A stretch of 64,000 nucleotides of DNA, from contig JAJQJQ010000002.1 in assembly GCA_028622995.1 (NCBI GenBank), positions 8,804,001 to 8,868,000 on the forward strand, read 5' to 3'. The stretch is from Panagrolaimus kolymaensis. Lineage: Eukaryota; Nematoda; Chromadorea; Rhabditida; Panagrolaimidae. The first letter of the stretch is position 1; each line of letters opens with the position of its first letter. The notes under the pieces were generated by a model. That model was not told the origin of the DNA. It was given only the letters and a program-made list of their open reading frames with translations, and searched no databases. This document shows positions 23,926-37,470 of this stretch, piece after piece. Made by a program: the position numbers and the translations under genes.

Positions 23926-25769
23926 TGTTTTATTTGTTTTGGATTTTAAGTAAATTCATAAACTATTTTTTTTGTTCCAATTTTCTTAAAACATTTCTCT
24001 AGCCCAACAACACTGTAAAGCATCGAGGTTTTTTATTTTCCCTTCATCAAATTTTTCATCCAAACTATGTTTTATTTGTTTTGGATTTTAAGTAAATTCA
24101 TAAACTATTTTTTTTGTTCCAATTTTCTTAAAACATTTCTCTAGCCCAACAACACTGTAAAGCATCGAGGTTTTTTATTTTCCCTTCATCAAATTTTTCA
24201 TCCAAACTATGGTTTATTTGTTTTGGATTTTAAGTAAATTCATAAACTATTTTTTTTGTTCCAATTTTCTTAAAACATTTCTCTAGCCCAACAACATTGT
24301 AAAGCATCGAGGTTTTTTATTTTCCCTTCATCAAATTTTTCATCCAAACTATGTTTTATTTGTTTTGGATTTTAAGTAAATTCATAAACTATTTTTTTTG
24401 TTCCAATTTTCTTAAAACATTTCTCTAGCCCAACAACACTGTAAAGCATCGAGGTTTTTTATTTTCCCTTCATCAAATTTTTCATCCAAACTATGTTTTA
24501 TTTGTTTTGGATTTTAAGTAAATTCATAAACTATTTTTTTTGTTCCAATTTTCTTAAAACATTTCTCTAGCCCAACAACATTGTAAAGCATCGAGGTTTT
24601 TTATTTTCCCTTCATCAAATTTTTCATCCAAACTATGGTTTATTTGTTTTGGATTTTAAGTAAATTCATAAACTATTTTTTTTGTTCCAATTTTCTTAAA
24701 ACATTTCTCTAGCCCAACAACACTGTAAAGCATCGAGGTTTTTTATTTTCCCTTCATCAAATTTTTCATCCAAACTATGTTTTATTTGTTTTGGATTTTA
24801 AGTAAATTCATAAACTATTTTTTTTGTTCCAATTTTCTTAAAACATTTCTCTAGCCCAACAACACTGTAAAGCATCGAGTTTTTTTATTTTCCCTTCATC
24901 AAATTTTTCATCCAAACTATGTTTTATTTGTTTTGGATTTTAAGTAAATTCATAAACTATTTTTTTTGTTCCAATTTTCTTAAAACATTTCTCTAGCCCA
25001 ACAACATTGTAAAGCATCGAGGTTTTTTATTTTCCCTTCATCAAATTTTTCATCCAAACTATGTTTTATTTGTTTTGGATTTTAAGTAAATTCATAAACT
25101 ATTTTTTTTGTTCCAATTTTCTTAAAACATTTCTTTAGCCCAACAACACTGTAAAGCATCGAGGTTTTTTATTTTCCCTTCATCAAATTTTTCATCCAAA
25201 CTATGTTTTATTTGTTTTGGATTTTAAGTAAATTCATAAACTATTTTTTTTGTTCCAATTTTCTTAAAACATTTATCTAGCCCAACAACACTGTAAAGCA
25301 TCGAGGTTTTTTATTTTCCCTTCATCAAATTTTTCATCCAAACTATGTTTTATTTGTTTTGGATTTTAAGTAAATTCATAAACTATTTTTTTTGTTCCAA
25401 TTTTCTTAAAACATTTCTTTAGCCCAACAACACTGTAAAGCATCGAGGTTTTTTATTTTCCCTTCATCAAATTTTTCATCCAAACTATGTTTTATTTGTT
25501 TTGGATTTTAAGTAAATTCATAAACTATTTTTTTTGTTCGAATTTTCTTAAAACATTTCTCTAGCCCAACAACACTGTAAAGCATCGAGGTTTTTTATTT
25601 TCCCTTCATCAAATTTTTCATCCAAACTATGTTTTATTTGTTTTGGATTTTAAGTAAATTCATAAACTATTGTTTTGTTCGAATTTTCTTAAAACATTTA
25701 TCTAGCCCAACAACACTGTAAAGCATCGAGGTTTTTTATTTTCCCTTCATCAAATTTTTCATCCAAACT

Positions 25770-28700
25770 ATGGTTTATTTGTTTTGGATTTTAAGTAAAT
25801 TCATAAACTATTGTTTTGTTCGAATTTTCTTAAAACATTTATCTAGCCCAACAACACTGTAAAGCATCGAGGTTTTTTATTTTCCCTTCATCAAATTTTT
25901 CATCCAAACTATGTTTTATTTGTTTTGGATTTTAAGTAAATTCATAAACTATTTTTTTTGTTCGAATTTTCTTAAAACATTTCTCTAGCCCAACAACACT
26001 GTAAAGCATCGAGGTTTTTTATTTTCCCTTCATCAAATTTTTCATCCAAACTATGTTTTATTTGTTTTGGATTTTAAGTAAATTCATAAACTATTTTTTT
26101 TGTTCCAATTTTCTTAAAACATTTCTTTAGCCCAACAACACTGTAAAGCATCGAGGTTTTTTATTTTCCCTTCATCAAATTTTTCATCCAAACTATGTTT
26201 TATTTGTTTTGGATTTTAAGTAAATTCATAAACTATTTTTTTTGTTCCAATTTTCTTAAAACATTTCTTTAGCCCAACAACACTGTAAAGCATCGAGGTT
26301 TTTTATTTTCCCTTCATCAAATTTTTCATCCAAACTATGTTTTATTTGTTTTGGATTTTAAGTAAATTCATAAACTATTTTTTTTGTTCCAATTTTCTTA
26401 AAACATTTATCTAGCCCAACAACACTGTAAAGCATCGAGGTTTTTTATTTTCCCTTCATCAAATTTTTCATCCAAACTATGTTTTATTTGTTTTGGATTT
26501 TAAGTAAATTCATAAACTATTTTTTTTGTTCCAATTTTCTTAAAACATTTCTTTAGCCCAACAACACTGTAAAGCATCGAGGTTTTTTATTTTCCCTTCA
26601 TCAAATTTTTCATCCAAACTATGTTTTATTTGTTTTGGATTTTAAGTAAATTCATAAACTATTTTTTTTGTTCGAATTTTCTTAAAACATTTCTCTAGCC
26701 CAACAACACTGTAAAGCATCGAGGTTTTTTATTTTCCCTTCATCAAATTTTTCATCCAAACTATGTTTTATTTGTTTTGGATTTTAAGTAAATTCATAAA
26801 CTATTGTTTTGTTCGAATTTTCTTAAAACATTTATCTAGCCCAACAACACTGTAAAGCATCGAGGTTTTTTATTTTCCCTTCATCAAATTTTTCATCCAA
26901 ACTATGGTTTATTTGTTTTGGATTTTAAGTAAATTCATAAACTATTGTTTTGTTCGAATTTTCTTAAAACATTTATCTAGCCCAACAACACTGTAAAGCA
27001 TCGAGGTTTTTTATTTTCCCTTCATCAAATTTTTCATCCAAACTATGTTTTATTTGTTTTGGATTTTAAGTAAATTCATAAACTATTTTTTTTGTTCCAA
27101 TTTTCTTAAAACATTTCTTTAGCCCAACAACACTGTAAAGCATCGAGGTTTTTTATTTTCCCTTCATCAAATTTTTCATCCAAACTATGTTTTATTTGTT
27201 TTGGATTTTAAGTAAATTCATAAACTATTTTTTTTGTTCCAATTTTCTTAAAACATTTCTTTAGCCCAACAACACTGTAAAGCATCGAGGTTTTTTATTT
27301 TCCCTTCATCAAATTTTTCATCCAAACTATGTTTTATTTGTTTTGGATTTTAAGTAAATTCATAAACTATTTTTTTTGTTCCAATTTTCTTAAAACATTT
27401 ATCTAGCCCAACAACACTGTAAAGCATCGAGGTTTTTTATTTTCCCTTCATCAAATTTTTCATCCAAACTATGTTTTATTTGTTTTGGATTTTAAGTAAA
27501 TTCATAAACTATTTTTTTTGTTCCAATTTTCTTAAAACATTTCTTTAGCCCAACAACACTGTAAAGCATCGAGGTTTTTTATTTTCCCTTCATCAAATTT
27601 TTCATCCAAACTATGTTTTATTTGTTTTGGATTTTAAGTAAATTCATAAACTATTTTTTTTGTTCGAATTTTCTTAAAACATTTCTCTAGCCCAACAACA
27701 CTGTAAAGCATCGAGGTTTTTTATTTTCCCTTCATCAAATTTTTCATCCAAACTATGTTTTATTTGTTTTGGATTTTAAGTAAATTCATAAACTATTGTT
27801 TTGTTCGAATTTTCTTAAAACATTTATCTAGCCCAACAACACTGTAAAGCATCGAGGTTTTTTATTTTCCCTTCATCAAATTTTTCATCCAAACTATGGT
27901 TTATTTGTTTTGGATTTTAAGTAAATTCATAAACTATTGTTTTGTTCGAATTTTCTTAAAACATTTATCTAGCCCAACAACACTGTAAAGCATCGAGGTT
28001 TTTTATTTTCCCTTCATCAAATTTTTCATCCAAACTATGTTTTATTTGTTTTGGATTTTAAGTAAATTCATAAACTATTTTTTTTGTTCCAATTTTCTTA
28101 AAACATTTCTTTAGCCCAACAACACTGTAAAGCATCGAGGTTTTTTATTTTCCCTTCATCAAATTTTTCATCCAAACTATGTTTTATTTGTTTTGGATTT
28201 TAAGTAAATTCATAAACTATTTTTTTTGTTCCAATTTTCTTAAAACATTTCTTTAGCCCAACAACACTGTAAAGCATCGAGGTTTTTTATTTTCCCTTCA
28301 TCAAATTTTTCATCCAAACTATGTTTTATTTGTTTTGGATTTTAAGTAAATTCATAAACTATTTTTTTTGTTCCAATTTTCTTAAAACATTTATCTAGCC
28401 CAACAACACTGTAAAGCATCGAGGTTTTTTATTTTCCCTTCATCAAATTTTTCATCCAAACTATGTTTTATTTGTTTTGGATTTTAAGTAAATTCATAAA
28501 CTATTTTTTTTGTTCCAATTTTCTTAAAACATTTCTTTAGCCCAACAACACTGTAAAGCATCGAGGTTTTTTATTTTCCCTTCATCAAATTTTTCATCCA
28601 AACTATGTTTTATTTGTTTTGGATTTTAAGTAAATTCATAAACTATTTTTTTTGTTCGAATTTTCTTAAAACATTTCTCTAGCCCAACAACACTGTAAAG

Positions 28701-29453
28701 CATCGAGGTTTTTTATTTTCCCTTCATCAAATTTTTCATCCAAACTATGTTTTATTTGTTTTGGATTTTAAGTAAATTCATAAACTATTGTTTTGTTCGA
28801 ATTTTCTTAAAACATTTATCTAGCCCAACAACACTGTAAAGCATCGAGGTTTTTTATTTTCCCTTCATCAAATTTTTCATCCAAACTATGGTTTATTTGT
28901 TTTGGATTTTAAGTAAATTCATAAACTATTGTTTTGTTCGAATTTTCTTAAAACATTTATCTAGCCCAACAACACTGTAAAGCATCGAGGTTTTTTATTT
29001 TCCCTTCATCAAATTTTTCATCCAAACTATGTTTTATTTGTTTTGGATTTTAAGTAAATTCATAAACTATTTTTTTTGTTCGAATTTTCTTAAAACATTT
29101 CTCTAGCCCAACAACACTGTAAAGCATCGAGGTTTTTTATTTTCCCTTCATCAAATTTTTCATCCAAACTATGTTTTATTTGTTTTGGATTTTAAGTAAA
29201 TTCATAAACTATTTTTTTTGTTCGAATTTTCTTAAAACATTTCTCTAGCCCAACAACACTGTAAAGCATCGAGGTTTTTTATTTTCCCTTCATCAAATTT
29301 TTCATCCAAACTATGTTTTATTTGTTTTGGATTTTAAGTAAATTCATAAACTATTGTTTTGTTCGAATTTTCTTAAAACATTTATCTAGCCCAACAACAC
29401 TGTAAAGAATCGAGGTTTTTTATTTTCCCTTCATCAAATTTTTCATCCAAACT
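25770..29453 (+). repeat. 992-bp 7-mer higher-order repeat
   Basis: Copies with c.4 G in haplotype B start at 25,770, 26,904, 27,896, 28,888 and 29,454. Two consecutive units (26,904-27,895 and 27,896-28,887) are exactly 992 bp: c.4 G B; TTCCAA CTTTAG; TTCCAA CTTTAG; TTCCAA with c.73 A; TTCCAA CTTTAG; TTCGAA; c.4 T B. The unit before (1,134 bp) has one extra TTCGAA copy, and the one after (566 bp) is a shortened four-copy version. This is the clearest short HOR of the window. Confidence 0.9.
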
Positions 29454-32400
29454 ATGGTTTATTTGTTTTGGATTTTAAGTAAATTCATAAACTATTGTTT
29501 TGTTCGAATTTTCTTAAAACATTTATCTAGCCCAACAACACTGTAAAGCATCGAGGTTTTTTATTTTCCCTTCATCAAATTTTTCATCCAAACTATGTTT
29601 TATTTGTTTTGGATTTTAAGTAAATTCATAAACTATTTTTTTTGTTCGAATTTTTGAAAACATTTTTTCTAGCGCAACAACACTGTAAAGCATCGAGGTT
29701 TTTTATTTTCCCTTCATCAAATTTTTCATCCAAACTATGTTTTATTTGTTTTGGATTTTAAGTAAATTCATAAACTATTTTTTTTGTTCCAATTTTCTTA
29801 AAACATTTCTCTAGCCCAACAACACTGTAAAGCATCGAGGTTTTTTATTTTCCCTTCATCAAATTTTTCATCCAAACTATGTTTTATTTGTTTTGGATTT
29901 TAAGTAAATTCATAAACTATTTTTTTTGTTCCAATTTTCTTAAAACATTTCTCTAGCCCAACAACACTGTAAAGCATCGAGGTTTTTTATTTTCCCTTCA
30001 TCAAATTTTTCATCCAAACTATGTTTTATTTGTTTTGGATTTTAAGTAATTTCATAAACTATTTTTTTTGTTCCAATTTTCTTAAAACATTTCTCTAGCC
30101 CAACAACACTGTAAAGCATCGAGGTTTTTTATTTTCCCTTCATCAAATTTTTCATCCAAACTATGTTTTATTTGTTTTGGATTTTAAGTAAATTCATAAA
30201 CTATTTTTTTTGTTCCAATTTTCTTAAAACATTTATCTAGCCCAACAACACTGTAAAGCATCGAGGTTTTTTATTTTCCCTTCATCAAATTTTTCATCCA
30301 AACTATGTTTTATTTGTTTTGGATTTTAAGTAAATTCATAAACTATTTTTTTTGTTCGAATTTTCTTAAAACATTTCTCTAGCCCAACAACACTGTAAAG
30401 CATCGAGGTTTTTTATTTTCCCTTCATCAAATTTTTCATCCAAACTATGTTTTATTTGTTTTGGATTTTAAGTAAATTCATAAACTATTTTTTTTGTTCG
30501 AATTTTCTTAAAACATTTCTCTAGCCCAACAACACTGTAAAGCATCGAGGTTTTTTATTTTCCCTTCATCAAATTTTTCATCCAAACTATGTTTTATTTG
30601 TTTTGGATTTTAAGTAAATTCATAAACTATTGTTTTGTTCGAATTTTCTTAAAACATTTATCTAGCCCAACAACACTGTAAAGCATCGAGGTTTTTTATT
30701 TTCCCTTCATCAAATTTTTCATCCAAACTATGGTTTATTTGTTTTGGATTTTAAGTAAATTCATAAACTATTGTTTTGTTCGAATTTTCTTAAAACATTT
30801 ATCTAGCCCAACAACACTGTAAAGCATCGAGGTTTTTTATTTTCCCTTCATCAAATTTTTCATCCAAACTATGTTTTATTTGTTTTGGATTTTAAGTAAA
30901 TTCATAAACTATTGTTTTGTTCGAATTTTCTTAAAACATTTATCTAGCCCAACAACACTGTAAAGCATCGAGGTTTTTTATTTTCCCTTCATCAAATTTT
31001 TCATCCAAACTATGTTTTATTTGTTTTGGATTTTAAGTAAATTCATAAACTATTTTTTTTGTTCGAATTTTTGAAAACATTTTTTCTAGCGCAACAACAC
31101 TGTAAAGCATCGAGGTTTTTTATTTTCCCTTCATCAAATTTTTCATCCAAACTATGTTTTATTTGTTTTGGATTTTAAGTAAATTCATAAACTATTGTTT
31201 TGTTCGAATTTTCTTAAAACATTTATCTAGCCCAACAACACTGTAAAGCATCGAGGTTTTTTATTTTCCCTTCATCAAATTTTTCATCCAAACTATGTTT
31301 TATTTGTTTTGGATTTTAAGTAAATTCATAAACTATTTTTTTTGTTCGAATTTTTGAAAACATTTTTTCTAGCGCAACAACACTGTAAAGCATCGAGGTT
31401 TTTTATTTTCCCTTCATCAAATTTTTCATCCAAACTATGTTTTATTTGTTTTGGATTTTAAGTAAATTCATAAACTATTGTTTTGTTCGAATTTTCTTAA
31501 AACATTTATCTAGCCCAACAACACTGTAAAGCATCGAGGTTTTTTATTTTCCCTTCATCAAATTTTTCATCCAAACTATGGTTTATTTGTTTTGGATTTT
31601 AAGTAAATTCATAAACTATTGTTTTGTTCGAATTTTCTTAAAACATTTATCTAGCCCAACAACACTGTAAAGCATCGAGGTTTTTTATTTTCCCTTCATC
31701 AAATTTTTCATCCAAACTATGTTTTATTTGTTTTGGATTTTAAGTAAATTCATAAACTATTTTTTTTGTTCGAATTTTTGAAAACATTTTTTCTAGCGCA
31801 ACAACACTGTAAAGCATCGAGGTTTTTTATTTTCCCTTCATCAAATTTTTCATCCAAACTATGTTTTATTTGTTTTGGATTTTAAGTAAATTCATAAACT
31901 ATTGTTTTGTTCGAATTTTCTTAAAACATTTATCTAGCCCAACAACACTGTAAAGCATCGAGGTTTTTTATTTTCCCTTCATCAAATTTTTCATCCAAAC
32001 TATGTTTTATTTGTTTTGGATTTTAAGTAAATTCATAAACTATTTTTTTTGTTCGAATTTTTGAAAACATTTTTTCTAGCGCAACAACACTGTAAAGCAT
32101 CGAGGTTTTTTATTTTCCCTTCATCAAATTTTTCATCCAAACTATGTTTTATTTGTTTTGGATTTTAAGTAAATTCATAAACTATTGTTTTGTTCGAATT
32201 TTCTTAAAACATTTATCTAGCCCAACAACACTGTAAAGCATCGAGGTTTTTTATTTTCCCTTCATCAAATTTTTCATCCAAACTATGTTTTATTTGTTTT
32301 GGATTTTAAGTAAATTCATAAACTATTTTTTTTGTTCGAATTTTTGAAAACATTTTTTCTAGCGCAACAACACTGTAAAGCATCGAGGTTTTTTATTTTC

Positions 32401-35400
32401 CCTTCATCAAATTTTTCATCCAAACTATGTTTTATTTGTTTTGGATTTTAAGTAAATTCATAAACTATTTTTTTTGTTCGAATTTTTGAAAACATTTTTT
32501 CTAGCGCAACAACACTGTAAAGCATCGAGGTTTTTTATTTTCCCTTCATCAAATTTTTCATCCAAACTATGTTTTATTTGTTTTGGATTTTAAGTAAATT
32601 CATAAACTATTGTTTTGTTCGAATTTTCTTAAAACATTTATCTAGCCCAACAACACTGTAAAGCATCGAGGTTTTTTATTTTCCCTTCATCAAATTTTTC
32701 ATCCAAACTATGTTTTATTTGTTTTGGATTTTAAGTAAATTCATAAACTATTGTTTTGTTCGAATTTTCTTAAAACATTTATCTAGCCCAACAACACTGT
32801 AAAGCATCGAGGTTTTTTATTTTCCCTTCATCAAATTTTTCATCCAAACTATGGTTTATTTGTTTTGGATTTTAAGTAAATTCATAAACTATTGTTTTGT
32901 TCGAATTTTCTTAAAACATTTATCTAGCCCAACAACACTGTAAAGCATCGAGGTTTTTTATTTTCCCTTCATCAAATTTTTCATCCAAACTATGTTTTAT
33001 TTGTTTTGGATTTTAAGTAAATTCATAAACTATTTTTTTTGTTCGAATTTTTGAAAACATTTTTTCTAGCGCAACAACACTGTAAAGCATCGAGGTTTTT
33101 TATTTTCCCTTCATCAAATTTTTCATCCAAACTATGTTTTGTTTGTTTTGGATTTTAAGTAAATTCATAAACTATTTTTTTTGTTCGAATTTTTGAAAAC
33201 ATTTTTTCTAGCGCAACAACACTGTAAAGCATCGAGGTTTTTTATTTTCCCTTCATCAAATTTTTCATCCAAACTATGTTTTATTTGTTTTGGATTTTAA
33301 GTAAATTCATAAACTATTGTTTTGTTCGAATTTTCTTAAAACATTTATCTAGCCCAACAACACTGTAAAGCATCGAGGTTTTTTATTTTCCCTTCATCAA
33401 ATTTTTCATCCAAACTATGTTTTATTTGTTTTGGATTTTAAGTAAATTCATAAACTATTTTTTTTGTTCGAATTTTTGAAAACATTTTTTCTAGCGCAAC
33501 AACACTGTAAAGCATCGAGGTTTTTTATTTTCCCTTCATCAAATTTTTCATCCAAACTATGTTTTATTTGTTTTGGATTTTAAGTAAATTCATAAACTAT
33601 TGTTTTGTTCGAATTTTCTTAAAACATTTATCTAGCCCAACAACACTGTAAAGCATCGAGGTTTTTTATTTTCCCTTCATCAAATTTTTCATCCAAACTA
33701 TGGTTTATTTGTTTTGGATTTTAAGTAAATTCATAAACTATTGTTTTGTTCGAATTTTCTTAAAACATTTATCTAGCCCAACAACACTGTAAAGCATCGA
33801 GGTTTTTTATTTTCCCTTCATCAAATTTTTCATCCAAACTATGTTTTATTTGTTTTGGATTTTAAGTAAATTCATAAACTATTTTTTTTGTTCGAATTTT
33901 TGAAAACATTTTTTCTAGCGCAACAACACTGTAAAGCATCGAGGTTTTTTATTTTCCCTTCATCAAATTTTTCATCCAAACTATGTTTTATTTGTTTTGG
34001 ATTTTAAGTAAATTCATAAACTATTGTTTTGTTCGAATTTTCTTAAAACATTTATCTAGCCCAACAACACTGTAAAGCATCGAGGTTTTTTATTTTCCCT
34101 TCATCAAATTTTTCATCCAAACTATGTTTTATTTGTTTTGGATTTTAAGTAAATTCATAAACTATTGTTTTGTTCGAATTTTCTTAAAACATTTATCTAG
34201 CCCAACAACACTGTAAAGCATCGAGGTTTTTTATTTTCCCTTCATCAAATTTTTCATCCAAACTATGTTTTATTTGTTTTGGATTTTAAGTAAATTCATA
34301 AACTATTGTTTTGTTCGAATTTTCTTAAAACATTTATCTAGCCCAACAACACTGTAAAGCATCGAGGTTTTTTATTTTCCCTTCATCAAATTTTTCATCC
34401 AAACTATGTTTTATTTGTTTTGGATTTTAAGTAAATTCATAAACTATTTTTTTTGTTCGAATTTTTGAAAACATTTTTTCTAGCGCAACAACACTGTAAA
34501 GCATCGAGGTTTTTTATTTTCCCTTCATCAAATTTTTCATCCAAACTATGTTTTATTTGTTTTGGATTTTAAGTAAATTCATAAACTATTGTTTTGTTCG
34601 AATTTTCTTAAAACATTTATCTAGCCCAACAACACTGTAAAGCATCGAGGTTTTTTATTTTCCCTTCATCAAATTTTTCATCCAAACTATGTTTTATTTG
34701 TTTTGGATTTTAAGTAAATTCATAAACTATTGTTTTGTTCGAATTTTCTTAAAACATTTATCTAGCCCAACAACACTGTAAAGCATCGAGGTTTTTTATT
34801 TTCCCTTCATCAAATTTTTCATCCAAACTATGTTTTATTTGTTTTGGATTTTAAGTAAATTCATAAACTATTGTTTTGTTCGAATTTTCTTAAAACATTT
34901 ATCTAGCCCAACAACACTGTAAAGCATCGAGGTTTTTTATTTTCCCTTCATCAAATTTTTCATCCAAACTATGGTTTATTTGTTTTGGATTTTAAGTAAA
35001 TTCATAAACTATTGTTTTGTTCGAATTTTCTTAAAACATTTATCTAGCCCAACAACACTGTAAAGCATCGAGGTTTTTTATTTTCCCTTCATCAAATTTT
35101 TCATCCAAACTATGGTTTATTTGTTTTGGATTTTAAGTAAATTCATAAACTATTGTTTTGTTCGAATTTTCTTAAAACATTTATCTAGCCCAACAACACT
35201 GTAAAGCATCGAGGTTTTTTATTTTCCCTTCATCAAATTTTTCATCCAAACTATGTTTTATTTGTTTTGGATTTTAAGTAAATTCATAAACTATTGTTTT
35301 GTTCGAATTTTCTTAAAACATTTATCTAGCCCAACAACACTGTAAAGCATCGAGGTTTTTTATTTTCCCTTCATCAAATTTTTCATCCAAACTATGGTTT

Positions 35401-36522
35401 ATTTGTTTTGGATTTTAAGTAAATTCATAAACTATTGTTTTGTTCGAATTTTCTTAAAACATTTATCTAGCCCAACAACACTGTAAAGCATCGAGGTTTT
35501 TTATTTTCCCTTCATCAAATTTTTCATCCAAACTATGTTTTATTTGTTTTGGATTTTAAGTAAATTCATAAACTATTTTTTTTGTTCGAATTTTTGAAAA
35601 CATTTTTTCTAGCGCAACAACACTGTAAAGCATCGAGGTTTTTTATTTTCCCTTCATCAAATTTTTCATCCAAACTATGTTTTATTTGTTTTGGATTTTA
35701 AGTAAATTCATAAACTATTGTTTTGTTCGAATTTTCTTAAAACATTTATCTAGCCCAACAACACTGTAAAGCATCGAGGTTTTTTATTTTCCCTTCATCA
35801 AATTTTTCATCCAAACTATGTTTTATTTGTTTTGGATTTTAAGTAAATTCATAAACTATTGTTTTGTTCGAATTTTCTTAAAACATTTATCTAGCCCAAC
35901 AACACTGTAAAGCATCGAGGTTTTTTATTTTCCCTTCATCAAATTTTTCATCCAAACTATGGTTTATTTGTTTTGGATTTTAAGTAAATTCATAAACTAT
36001 TGTTTTGTTCGAATTTTCTTAAAACATTTATCTAGCCCAACAACACTGTAAAGCATCGAGGTTTTTTATTTTCCCTTCATCAAATTTTTCATCCAAACTA
36101 TGTTTTATTTGTTTTGGATTTTAAGTAAATTCATAAACTATTGTTTTGTTCGAATTTTCTTAAAACATTTATCTAGCCCAACAACACTGTAAAGCATCGA
36201 GGTTTTTTATTTTCCCTTCATCAAATTTTTCATCCAAACTATGTTTTATTTGTTTTGGATTTTAAGTAAATTCATAAACTATTGTTTTGTTCGAATTTTC
36301 TTAAAACATTTATCTAGCCCAACAACACTGTAAAGCATCGAGGTTTTTTATTTTCCCTTCATCAAATTTTTCATCCAAACTATGGTTTATTTGTTTTGGA
36401 TTTTAAGTAAATTCATAAACTATTGTTTTGTTCGAATTTTCTTAAAACATTTATCTAGCCCAACAACACTGTAAAGCATCGAGGTTTTTTATTTTCCCTT
36501 CATCAAATTTTTCATCCAAACT
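29454..36522 (+). repeat. B/C alternating block
   Basis: All thirteen C copies of domain 5 lie here, near 29,640, 31,060, 31,340, 31,770, 32,050, 32,335, 32,480, 33,045, 33,185, 33,470, 33,890, 34,460 and 35,585, mostly separated by one to four B copies. C carries T8, GAATTTTTGAAAAC, TTTTTTCTAG and AGCGC together. It looks like a 143-bp copy with c.80 G that lost one base at CTTAAAA. A five-copy TTCCAA/TTCGAA insert with GTAATTTCAT (30,046) interrupts the block near 29.7-30.6 kb. Confidence 0.85.
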
Positions 36523-37470
36523 ATGTTTTATTTGTTTTGGATTTTAAGTAAATTCATAAACTATTTTTTTTGTTCCAATTTTCTTAAAACATTTCTCTAG
36601 CCCAACAACACTGTAAAGCATCGAGGTTTTTTATTTTCCCTTCATCAAATTTTTCATCCAAACTATGTTTTATTTGTTTTGGATTTTAAGTAATTTCATA
36701 AACTATTTTTTTTGTTCCAATTTTCTTAAAACATTTCTCTAGCCCAACAACACTGTAAAGCATCGAGGTTTTTTATTTTCCCTTCATCAAATTTTTCATC
36801 CAAACTATGTTTTATTTGTTTTGGATTTTAAGTAAATTCATAAACTATTTTTTTTGTTCCAATTTTCTTAAAACATTTATCTAGCCCAACAACACTGTAA
36901 AGCATCGAGGTTTTTTATTTTCCCTTCATCAAATTTTTCATCCAAACTATGTTTTATTTGTTTTGGATTTTAAGTAAATTCATAAACTATTTTTTTTGTT
37001 CGAATTTTCTTAAAACATTTCTCTAGCCCAACAACACTGTAAAGCATCGAGGTTTTTTATTTTCCCTTCATCAAATTTTTCATCCAAACTATGTTTTATT
37101 TGTTTTGGATTTTAAGTAAATTCATAAACTATTTTTTTTGTTCGAATTTTCTTAAAACATTTCTCTAGCCCAACAACACTGTAAAGCATCGAGGTTTTTT
37201 ATTTTCCCTTCATCAAATTTTTCATCCAAACTATGTTTTATTTGTTTTGGATTTTAAGTAAATTCATAAACTATTTTTTTTGTTCGAATTTTCTTAAAAC
37301 ATTTCTCTAGCCCAACAACACTGTAAAGCATCGAGGTTTTTTATTTTCCCTTCATCAAATTTTTCATCCAAACTATGTTTTATTTGTTTTGGATTTTAAG
37401 TAAATTCATAAACTATTTTTTTTGTTCGAATTTTCTTAAAACATTTCTCTAGCCCAACAACACTGTAAAG

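Larger units (their letters stand above)
14979..25628 (+). repeat. Domain 4: 75 monomers in exact 142-bp register
   Basis: From the ATG at 14,979 to the ATG at 25,629 the distance is exactly 75 x 142 bp, and no copy with altered length is seen. Copies mix TTCGAA and TTCCAA, with TTCCAA dominant after 21 kb. Markers include CATGGAGG (15,077; 15,787; about 17,917; about 19,478), TTCGTATT (16,591; 17,301; 18,437), TTTTGTATT (c.18 T) and CATAGAGG with CATAAAAT (20,045; 21,039). Haplotypes B and C are absent. No gene or unique insertion is present. Confidence 0.9.
25629..36522 (+). repeat. Domain 5: main B/C domain (77 copies, 40 of them B)
   Basis: Seventy-seven copies including forty 141-bp B units and thirteen C units; 77 x 142 - 40 equals the observed 10,894 bp. 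The left part (to about 29.5 kb) has B pairs separated by TTCCAA/TTCGAA copies. From about 30.6 to 36.5 kb nearly all copies are B or C. Both B and C are absent from the neighbouring domains 4 and 6. In B the T8 tract is broken by a G. No gene or unique sequence is present. Confidence 0.9.
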
